A DNA stretch of 64,000 bases from Plumapathes pennacea (Eukaryota > Cnidaria > Anthozoa > Antipatharia > Myriopathidae). The stretch covers positions 39,785,680 through 39,849,679 of the forward strand of contig OZ038462.1 of NCBI GenBank assembly GCA_964036295.1, in the 5' to 3' direction. The position numbers and the translations under genes are program-made. Below are positions 45,844 to 55,918 of this stretch, in pieces. Below the pieces are notes generated by a model. That model had not been told where the DNA came from, did not search any database, and saw nothing but the letters and a program-made list of their open reading frames with translations. How positions within the stretch are numbered: position 1 is the stretch's first letter; each line of letters starts with the position of its first letter.

Positions 45844-48800
45844 ACAGCTCTCCAGTACAACTTCAATCAAGGAGTTACATTTTCCACAACTGAAAAGTAG
45901 GGAAAAGGAAGACAACATGTGGAATCTAGAATATAGGAAAAAATAATTTAATCTGCAAATATAACTGGGGATCTGGTCCACACTTGAAACAGGGGCATGG
46001 TACTCAGGGGTTTGGGGTAGATTGGTAATTAGCTAAAATTTAGACCTAAATTGCCAAAATGCATCATTGTCTATAATTTCATGGGAGATGAATGTCTGAA
46101 ATGCATGTGAGTTGTATAGCTGCATGTGGTGTGATTAACAAGTCTGCTTCAACTCCACAGATGGTACTTGCTATGATGACATCCAAGTGTTTGATGGTCC
46201 TACTTCACAGGATGCTGGTCTTGGAAAGTACTGTGGTCACCAACAACCATTCAGCATCCACTCAACTTCAAATGTTTTGTTGATCAGATTCAAATCCGAT
46301 AGGACCACAAGGGCGAGGGGTTTCAAAGCTGTCTACACTGCCCAAGGTGCATTAAAAGTGATTGTGATTATAACAATTTATGCTTGAAACATGTATGGAG
46401 TCTGATTATAATTTATCACCAAATCTAAATTTAACACCAGAGTGATTGCTTATCACACTGTTCAATACTGGCAGGAAGTGGCTCAGTTCGAGTTTCCAAA
46501 TCAGGGATCAGTCTCTCTGTTGAAACCTAAGAGCATATACATGTATAAGTACAAGGAATTCTGGACAGAAAGGGGATACTACAGTACTGGCACCATTCTG
46601 CAAAATTAGCAATATTTGTGTACAGTAGTTCATAGACCCTAGGTAGCATCAGTGATTTTAACAGATTTTCCTTTCTATTTTGTACTGCTACAGCTATTCC
46701 CACAACCAAACTCATGACCACTACTCCTCCAACAAGACCACCCAAGACATGCTGGTCTACTGAATTTCGCTGTGACAATGGAAAATGCATCAAGCATCAA
46801 TGGCAGTGTGACAAGGAGAATGATTGTGGGGACAACTCTGATGAGAGAGGATGTCCCTGCCCGACCCATCAGTCCAAATGTAGGAATGGAAACTGCATTG
46901 ACTTAGCATGGAAATGTAATGGAGTTGATGACTGTGGTGACAACTCTGATGAGCAGAACTGCACCAAAGTTGGTAAGAATGAAATTTAAGGTTTCAATCA
47001 TTGGGTGCCACTGTACACTCATGCACGTCTGCAATAATCAGTTTGGTCTTGGGGCCTGTTCACATCTGGGCTCAGTTGTTCAAAGAGCAGCACTTTGTTA
47101 ATCCTGGATTTGGCCCAAAACTTTTTTTTTTATATTTTTTGTTGTTGGTGGCTTCACTCAGAAGTGAGCGCAGACAGACTTTTAGCTGATCTTTGATGAA
47201 AAACCTACAGTCTGTTGGCCAAGAGAATGGATGAAACAGTTTGAATAATAATCCTGGACTAGCTTTATCTTAGACTTTGAACAAATGGGATCAGGGAGTT
47301 AGGTTTCAGCCTCAGATAAACTACACACAAAGACAAATACATACACACACCTGAACAGATCAGAAATTGAAGTTTGGTTCTTCTCTTTGGTTTCAAGTCC
47401 AGTCAAAAGGTTGTTCGCAAAGCAATGGAGGATGTGAACACACCTGCACTCAATTTCTTGACAACCAACGGCTGAGTGTGAGATGCTCTTGTCAAACTGG
47501 CTACAGGCTGCAAAATGACCAGAAACACTGTGCTGGTGAGACTATTGGATTAACTAAAGAAGCATGAACATATGGTGCAGTTGTTATAACAGATTTTAGC
47601 AGACATGCCAACTGTTCTGCTTTACGTCTCCCACATGAGCACTTCATCTCCTGCATAAATCTGAAATCCCCCCACAAGAATTTTAAATCTCCTGCTAACA
47701 TACAGTATTTTGGTGAATCTTCTAGTTCATTAAACAGAGCAGACATACTCTAAACATGTGCTAAAAGGCATAATTTTATCTCACTGTGTTTGCTAAAGTT
47801 TTCTTTTGCTCTGAAGGGGACTAAATCACTTGCCAACCCCAACCCCTCCACCCCAGGGCCACGCCCTTTGACCAGGTGGGCCCCAGAGCCCTCCAGCCAA
47901 AATCTCCCTTCTGAAAATTTCTAGGGGTTGGCAGCTCTCTTTTACATCTAGATGTACAAAAAGAGGAAGAGAAGATTATTTTCCCCAAGTCTCAGAGAGA
48001 GAATAATAACATTTTGACACCAACTCAATTTTGGATATCTGTCATGGACCAACCTCACAGAAGTCACAGGGTTTCACAACAAATGTCAGTCTTTAATCAA
48101 AGGAGTTTTTCATTGACAATTATTTATCCATACAGTTAGTTAAGTCTACAAAGAAATAATTAAAAATAGTTGGGAGAATAACTAAGCATCATGAATGGAC
48201 TTGACAGAGAGTAATGTCACCTGTTGTGCTGTAAAAAAAATCATAGATATTAGTCTCTGACCATTTAGGCCATGGTACATGCCAGACATGTCAACCCCAA
48301 AACATTTCCATGCGGGAGATTCAGGCTGAGGGCCTGGGTTCCACTTAACCAAGGGGTGGGGGACCTGGGCCCCACTCGGTCTGACCTTGCAACTATACGT
48401 ATGGTAACACAATAATTTACGATCAAACATTGCAGTACAGTACCTCTTGTTTGTTGAAACAAACTCATGGGCTCTCCTTTCACTCCCAAGATATCGATGA
48501 GTGTCTAGATGGACCCTTGCAAAATGGAGGATGTCATCAAATCTGTGAGAATACTCCTGGAAGCCGCAGGTGTCTCTGTCACAAGGGTTACTTCCTCTCA
48601 GTAAACAAAGTCAGCTGTGAGGGTGAGAAATTTCATCTTTAGATGATAAATAGCTGTCATCAAAATGTGTGCACTGATCTCTGTTGACTTGAGTGTTCTG
48701 TACTAAATGTAGCAGCCATATAACAAAGAAAGATCCCTTCTCAATACTTGTCTAGACATCGATGAGTGCGCAAACTACAATGGAGGATGTACCCATGACT

Positions 48801-51800
48801 GTGTAAACACAGCTGCAAGCTTTTACTGCCAATGTCGTCCAGGATTTCAGCTGCAAAATGATAGGAAGACCTGTTCAGGTATTTATATTTGGTATCAACA
48901 CTACATGAATTGTCTTACTCACTTGTGGTTTAACCAACTTTTTTCTCACCCAGAAATTATAGGAAATAACCACACCCCAAGATTATACCTGCCAACTCTC
49001 ACGCTTGCAGGTTGAAAACTTCGATCTCACGCCAACTTATGCCTGCGGACCAATTTCTCATGCCTGGCTGGCTAATACAAAAAAACGATTTAAACCGCTT
49101 AAATTTGGCTAAAAACTACCACGAAAATGAAGGAAATGCCATTCAGGGAGACTAGATTTCAAAAATTTTCCCCAGACTCCCCTAGAAGCTCGCATCTTTC
49201 AGGCGCTCATACCAATTCCCCTCCCCCACCCTTGCAATTCTGAAAAAACCTCATGCCTTGCAATCGAAAAATATTGGCAGGTATACAAGATGTAACCTCC
49301 AGTAATAAATGTGGATTACAACCCTGTTGTTGCAAATTTCCATTAAAAATTTGAGAACATCTCAGCTGTCATTCACCAATGAAGCCAACAGAACCCTAAC
49401 CCTAATAAAAAAAAGCTTCTGAGAAGAGCATTTCTGCATAATATCATGTGAAATAATATGGCAGAAATCCCGAACAACATTCCAGAGTTGGGGTATGCTT
49501 ATGGTTCTGTCAGTTCTGTGAATTAGACATGCCGCAGCAGTCTGCAACAGCCTTACTTATGGAGTACCTACAATAAATAATTATTAGTTTTACTCAATGA
49601 TGCAGGTTCACATTTTTTCTTATCAGACGTAAATGAGTGTGCTGTAAATAATGGTGGCTGTAGCCATAGATGCGAAAACCTTGATGGTGGCTATAAATGC
49701 CACTGTCCTCGTGGATATCAGATGGGAAAAGATAACAAAACATGCACAGGTAACTAAGACTGCTGTCCCACAGGCTTTCATCATACATTTTATACACTTC
49801 CAGGTTTAACAAAATTGAAGTGTATTATGGTGATGATAAAGAGTATGGCTACTATGTTCAAGGAGTGGCAAATGGTAAAATTTGAGACTCGCCGATACAC
49901 CAAGACCCTTGTTTAAAAATCCGAGAACAAGACTTTAACCACTCCGAGACGAAAAGAAACGAAAAAAAAAAAAAAAAAAAAAAAAAAAACCAGACTCTGA
50001 GACTCAAGGCTGCTGAGATTTCAAGAACAGACCAGAACTTTCCGAGACCCACAATTTTCTAGGTACCATTTGCCACCCCTCATTAAGGTAGTCCTGCAGA
50101 TCAGTACTGTACTTTTTGTATGCTATGTACATAAAGTAGTAAGGTTTTTGAATGACAGCTGTGACAAACAATAAATTTCTCATCTGTTTACTTATTTGTC
50201 CGTTTGTTACTTCAGATGTTGATGAATGTGCAACAGGCAATGGTGGCTGTAAATACTTATGTAACAACAAACAAGGCAGCTTTGAGTGCACCTGCCCCCC
50301 TGGATATGTGCAGGACTACAGAAATCCCAACATGTGCCATGATATTGATGAATGTATGGAAGGAATCCCAGCATGCTTCAACTGCATCAACACTCTTGGC
50401 AGGTGTGTTAATACATCCCCATTCATGTACAAGATTTTAAGAGTGCAATTTGCATGGTGACCATATGAGTTAGAGCTGTTTTCACATGACTGTTGAAAGT
50501 GATCATGTGGTTGCTTTGGTTTTGCATTTGCTACACTTTCTGATTGGTCCTAACAAGTTTAGCAATGTTCTTGGTCAATCGTTGTGATAATTCTCATGCA
50601 AGAAAGTGAGTTACAATGGCATGTTCTAGCACTACTGATTGGATAGTAAAATCAATCACAATTACTTGGTTTTGGTTTTGCTCACACTTCTAGTATTGGT
50701 CTAATGTGTTTTGCTTGCCACATTGATTGGCTCCGTGATTACTTTGGTTTTGGTTTTTGACAGTCATCCAAAAAGTGCTTTAATGGGTTAATTATTGTAC
50801 AAAGTGGTAGGTACATAAATCTTAGTGAAAAGTGCTTTGAAATCTTTAACTAACAGTGCAGTACTGGTGTTGTCTGAATGGTTATTGTGCTTGTTGATCT
50901 CTGCAGTTATGAGTGTTCTTGTGATGAACCTGGGTTTATTGCAAATGCCAAAAAAACTCAATGCATGAACATCAACGAGTGTGCAACAAATAATGGAGGA
51001 TGTGGCAAGCACAGGTGTATAGACAGCTATGGCAGCTACAGGTGTGAATGTCTCTCGGCAGGCTACCAGTTGGACCCCAGGTGAGAGCTGATAAACCCGA
51101 TAGCATCCAAACAAACAAACAAACAAACAAATTCTTGATAAATGATAAGTTCTTGTATTCTAACTGTGCGGTCTGGAGGTTATTTGATGCATAATTTCTA
51201 GGAATTCCTAGTTACCATCCTTTTCAAGCATTGACCATAAAGTGTGACTGACTTGAAGACTTGCTCCTGCAGCACAAAGAAATGCAAAGAGATTGATGAA
51301 TGTGCAAAGAACAATGGAAGAGGTGATTGTGACCACTTCTGCACCAATACAGACGGAAGTTACAGTTGTGGCTGCCGTGATGGATACAAACTGAGAAGTG
51401 AAAAGTCCTGTTTGGATATTGATGAGTGTGCCGTAGGTGCACATCAATGTGAACACTTTTGCAACAACACTGACGGAAGGTATGTAAAACTTCTCAGCTG
51501 TTGTACTCAATAAGTATCTAATCAGTTAGAGCAGTTTCCAATGACTGTTGAAAGTAACTGAGTATGATTGCTTTGGTTTCGTTTACGTCTGGATTGGTCC
51601 CAAAAAGTTGCAATTCTCCTTATGCATGACTCGAGGACATGAAGGGCTACATCTTTATACTATAGGTATCTAGGAGTGTACTGGTGGGGCTACTAATATG
51701 CTAACAGGTCAAATTGCATTAAAATGTTTTACTTAAAATGCTTTACACCTAACTTCTAACACTAAACTGGTCAGATATAAAATAATCTGATTAGAACTTG

Positions 51801-53533
51801 GTACTAGCATATTATGCACTACAAAATGCACAGTAACTAGTTGTTGTCTGTGAGACTAGAAAAGTCCCTCTTACTGTAGAGAAAATTGACAGTTCTCAGG
51901 CTACAGTATGTGTGAAGTCCTAATGATCTTTTAACATTACCTTACTTGACTTCAGCTACATCTGCACTTGTAAGAAGAACTCCTTCATTGCTCCTGATGG
52001 CTACTCCTGCACCAAGACAAAGAACCTACCAGGTGAGCACACTTCTGTTCTATTCACAGTGCTGCAAGGAAGAAATAGTTCACAAGAACTTTTACCAAAG
52101 GTCAGGTGATTTAATAGACCACACCTTATAGTTTCCCACACAATATGAAACACACCACTGCACAATCAGAAAACAGACCAGTATGTAAACTATATACAGT
52201 ACATACAGTACTTCTCAGACAGATTGATCATTAAGGATAGCTAGACTTACTAGACTTACTTTTCAGACAAAGTCTTGTCATTATTATCATACTTTGCAAC
52301 ATTCCCAGAAAAGTATAAAATATTATACAGGAGTTCAATACAAGATACAACATATACTATAAATAACATATTAGGGGGTGGTGAATGGTGCCTATAAAAT
52401 CGTGGGTCCCGGAAAGTTTTGATCTGACCTCAAACCTCGGAAGCCTTTGTGATGAGTCACAAAGTCTCGTTTTTGTGTTTCTTTTTCATCTTTTCTTTCC
52501 GGATTTTTTAAAGTCGCTAACAACTTGGTCTTGGATTTTGAAACAAGGGTCTTGGCGAGTCTTGGATTTTACCATTCGCCATCCCTATATAACTCTTTGC
52601 TCTCAGAATAATGAAAATTATTCCAGTACAAAAAGGCACAATTTTCTACATGTATGTACATTGTCTCATTACTGTTAGTAACATAATAATGAAGCCAGAT
52701 TGTCTGATTCTACCAAAATGTTTCATGCAGACTGTGGTCTGGCCCCATCTGTGGTGGAACCAACAGAAGACGGCTGGGAAGCCGCAGAAGAGGTGTCCTG
52801 GCCCTGGACTGCACTGCTCCACTTTAGTGTCTTTGGTGACATTGAAGGCTGCATGGGCACTCTCATTGACAGAGAGTGGGTGATCACGACATCACATTGT
52901 GTCAGCATAGGGCCAAATTCCATGGACCCCAAACATTTAAAAGTCGAGCTCGGAGTCTACCGAAGAAGTAGCCATGGCAGTCCTCCTAAACTTCACAGTG
53001 TCAAGCAGATCATTATCCACAGTGAGTTCAATGCTGCATTCTCCAAGCTCACCTCGAACATTGCCTTGGTTCAGCTCGCTGAACCAATTGTTGTGACTGA
53101 CAATCTGAGACCAATATGTTTACCAACCCGACATGAGATTAAGCAAATTCTACGACCAGGAATTGTTCGGAAAGGAGTGGTCATTGGCTGGGGCAAAACA
53201 GAAAATCACAGGGTTGAAGGCTCCCTCAAGCAGGCCCAGGTTAATGTGGTCCACTATCACCATTGCACATGGGCAGGACGGTTGTTCAACGCAACAAAAA
53301 TGATCTGTGCCGGGTATGATACAGGGTCAGCTTGCATGAGTGACAGCGGATCGCCCATCATGTTTCCTGTTACACATCCCCAGGCACCAAGAAAGTGGAT
53401 ACTTGGTGGTATACTGAGCTGGGGTGTTAGTACTCTCCCTCAAGGGTGTCACAAGAATTATGGCTACTCTGCCTACACCAAGGTTGGCCAGCAACTCAAT
53501 TGGATCAAGAACCAGATGAAAAAACCCAACTAA
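42971..53533 (+). CDS. Secreted CUB-CUB-LDLa-LDLa-EGF(9)-trypsin-like protein, probable pseudoprotease
   Basis: Fifteen exons join in frame to about 1,010 aa: 42971-43008, 43178-43230, 44386-44733, 45574-45738, 46161-46346, 46694-46972, 47398-47535, 48491-48622, 48756-48878, 49627-49749, 50216-50402, 50907-51080, 51273-51479, 51956-52032, 52731-53533. The signal peptide is split by intron 1 and its core is [20 protein letters not shown]-LDLa-LDLa-protease recalls matriptase-type proteins, but here there is no membrane anchor and nine EGFs intervene. The last exon holds the whole S1-type domain. His57 and Ser195 are kept, Asp102 is Asn, and the R|IVGG activation site is absent. Shared exon borders with the divergent neighbour indicate paralogy. 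Confidence 0.88.
44386..46346 (+). other. Two CUB domains of the plus-strand gene
   Basis: CUB1 is one exon (44386-44733): [19 protein letters not shown] to [12 protein letters not shown]2 spans 45574-45738 and 46161-46346, split by a phase-1 intron just before [15 protein letters not shown]-rich stretch and a run of about 20 C precede the CUB1 acceptor (44,300-44,350). Confidence 0.85.
45776..45840. repeat. (TTA)n microsatellite
   Basis: About twenty TTA units in the intron that splits CUB2 of the plus-strand gene. Confidence 0.9.
46694..46972 (+). other. Thr/Pro linker and two LDL-receptor class A repeats
   Basis: One exon encodes a Thr/Pro-rich linker (TTTPPTRPP) and two LDLa repeats, each ending DCGDNSDE, the acidic calcium-binding motif of functional LDLa modules. 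The divergent paralogue has no LDLa at this position. Confidence 0.9.
48978..49290. mobile_element. Terminal-inverted-repeat element (ATACCTGCCAA)
   Basis: TTATACCTGCCAACTCTC on the left and TTGGCAGGTATAC on the right bound about 300 bp in an EGF-array intron. Confidence 0.55.
49858..50085. mobile_element. Short inverted-repeat element, copy 1
   Basis: AGTGGCAAATGGTAAAATTT ... CTAGGTACCATTTGCCACCC, with an internal A-run. An opposite-sense copy is at 52,377-52,590 in the same gene. Confidence 0.6.
52377..52590. mobile_element. Short inverted-repeat element, copy 2 (opposite sense)
   Basis: GGTGGTGAATGGTGCCTATA, GTGGGTCCCGGAAAG and a terminal TTTTACCATTCGCCATCC match the inverse of copy 1. 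It lies just before the protease exon. Confidence 0.6.
52731..53533 (+). other. S1-type serine protease homology domain, likely inactive
   Basis: The fold is clear: VSWPWTALL, a disulphide-linker cysteine in [24 protein letters not shown]. His57 is present (TSHC, codon 52895-52897) and Ser195 is present (SDSGSP, codon 53345-53347). Asp102 is Asn (SNIALVQL, codon 53057-53059). Residue 193 is Ser, not Gly; residue 189 is Ser. Where R|IVGG should stand the sequence reads PTEDG. Zymogen activation and normal catalysis are therefore unlikely. Confidence 0.85.
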
Positions 53534-53810
53534 GTAGAGCCGGCTTACAAGATATAAATGAAATGCAAACCTATTTCCAGTAGACCCCTCACAGCTGCAG
53601 GTAGACGTCGAAAATTGTGTCCGCCTATCACCTTTAGCTACAGATGAAAAGAAGAGGTCAATATTAGTAATTCTGCAATCATATAAGTTTTCATGTATGT
53701 TGTACATGTAAATATCCAGTAAGGACTCTACATACTGTGGAGTTAATAGATGGTACATGTGCTTTATGTTCCATAATGGGTATGTAAGGTTTTTTTCGTG
53801 GATTTTTATG

Positions 53811-53816
53811 AATAAA
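53811..53816 (+). terminator. Poly(A) signal of the protease-like gene
   Basis: AATAAA lies about 280 bases after the stop codon at 53,533. Confidence 0.6.
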
Positions 53817-53829
53817 GATTGTTAATGTT

Positions 53830-54480
53830 AAATATCAAGCTATGAACAGAAGTGATTATTAAAGTTGAATGTACTAAGTGATTCAGGACTACATTTAAAA
53901 CATTTTTTTTTTATTATAGAAAAAAAAAAGATGTAAAAGCTCTTTTGTTTTGGTTGCACACCTTTTTTATCATAATAAAATGTGTCGATCAACAATACAG
54001 CTTCTATTTTCCTAACCCTTGTTATACAGTCAGAATAATAATACAGACGAGAACACAAATGTATGGGTAGTTGAGTTGAGGTAGCTTTCATCCAAACAAG
54101 ATATCAATATTTTTTACCATCTTCTTTACACATCATGATACAGCATGCCTCTGGGGTGAGAGGACATCAAATTTTAGCACTCAAGAAAAAAGAACTACTG
54201 TACCAGCAGCATAGTGTCACAAACACATAAGGAAGTCAAAGGAAAAGAACTAAAGAACTTAGTGACTTTCCAGTAATTATTAAAGATAATCAGAAACATA
54301 CCATAATGTGGTTACACCCTCCACATGGAAGTGGAAGTTTTCTTGCCTTGTAATATTGTAGGTTGGAATTTTTCCTGGATTCCAGGCTTGATAAAGAATT
54401 CTGTATACTGGTAATCACAGTGCAGCATACTGATACAGTACAGTACATTGTGATAGCTCATGTATGTCATTTCCTGCATG
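53830..54480. other. Convergent intergenic region
   Basis: This lies between the 3' end of the protease-like gene and the 3' end of NOL8. I see no coding exon or named repeat. Confidence 0.45.
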
Positions 54481-54484
54481 CAAT

Positions 54485-54490
54485 TTTATT
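54485..54490 (-). terminator. Possible poly(A) signal of NOL8
   Basis: TTTATT on the plus strand (AATAAA on the minus strand) lies about 266 bases past the NOL8 stop. Confidence 0.4.
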
Positions 54491-54755
54491 CATAATTCAA
54501 TTCATGCCACACACGTGTACATGTATCATACTCTTAATGGATTTAGATCAATGTACAACTCTTACTTGTACAGTAGGCAACGAAAAGTGTTGGTCAGAGG
54601 TCTAGTTAAATATTCAGGTCCAAGTTGCACAAACAACATTTAAAGCATAAGCAGATTATGCTGTGTAGTGACAGTCAAACCTTCCATAATATTGACTTCA
54701 ATGGGATCATCAATTGCCACTATTTTCCTGAAGCCAAGATGGAAGATTGACTGGA

Positions 54756-55887
54756 TCACCGCAGCTTAGTTCTCTTTGTTGCCATTTTTCTCTGTCTCCG
54801 TATTGCATCCTTGTGCTTGCGCTTATAGTCCTGTGTGAGTTCCGACCTGACAGACACCCAGTGTTCATTCAACTGCTCCATGCTCTGCATCCTCATAAAG
54901 GGTGACAACTCATCAACTATGGATGAAAAAAAAAAAAAAGGTAGAGATGAAAGAGAAGCAAAGGGAAGGTACCAGTACCACACAGTATGAATAACATGTA
55001 CAAAATGACTTTATTAGGTAAATGTAACTTTCAGCTTACTTATAGCTGCAAAAGTTAATAGGAACTAAACCTGGTTACAGTACAAATGATTCAGCATGTT
55101 TACTTAGGAACTTACAGTAAACCAAGTTTTAAAATTTCAAAGAGAAAAAATCCAGTGTTCAAGAATTCGGCAAAATACATGTACCTCTATGCACATACAC
55201 TGATACAATAATAAATCAAATGCATTGCTCACCAGACAAACGATTCTTGAGCTCAGGGTTTTGCACATGAAAGAAAAAGAGCTGCTCTGGTTCTCTTGCT
55301 TGAGCAGAGTTTGTTTTGTTTCTGTTCATGTTATTTTCTTCCTCTGCTATCTCCTCCTCATCATCACCACTGCTGTCATAAGGGAGATGTTGGGGGTTCC
55401 ACTGTTTAAACTTCAAGTCTTCAGCCTCTCTAACTGTGCCAGGATGATTATTTTCATAAGTAGTGTCATTTTCTGCAGGTTCTTGATAAAAAAATGTGAA
55501 TGGAGATGATACCTAAACAGAGTAAAATAATAATGTCAGACTACAGTATTCCACATTTTATTGTGCAAGCTGGGGTCAAAACAGACTTCGCTCTGTCTGT
55601 TAGAAAATTACTACAAAAGTGAAACAACTCAACAAAAGCTTATTAGTGCAAAAAAACTCTGAATGAACATTCAATGATATGAACAAGATCTGGTCTTTTA
55701 TATGTACAATGGCAAAAAGAGGTAAATACATGACACAAAAACGCTGAAAGCAAAGACAAAAATAAGACAGTATAAAGATGAAAATAAAAACAAGACCAAA
55801 GGTTTGGTGCATGACAACACTGAAAAAGGTTAAAAGTCTTGTTATAAAAAGACCCAATCCATCACTAAAAAAGAAACAGAACAGTAA

Positions 55888-55918
<31 letters not shown>

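Larger units (their letters stand above)
47398..52032 (+). other. Array of nine EGF-like domains
   Basis: Eight exons. Four single-exon EGFs (47398, 48491, 48756, 49627) are followed by a split block (50216-50402, 50907-51080, 51273-51479, 51956-52032). The split block carries [14 protein letters not shown] and [11 protein letters not shown], each with a counterpart in the minus-strand paralogue. Most domains are calcium-binding type. Confidence 0.85.

Noticed and set aside
52731..53533. Active trypsin
   Set aside because: Asp102 is Asn and the activation cleavage motif is missing, so I call it a probable pseudoprotease.
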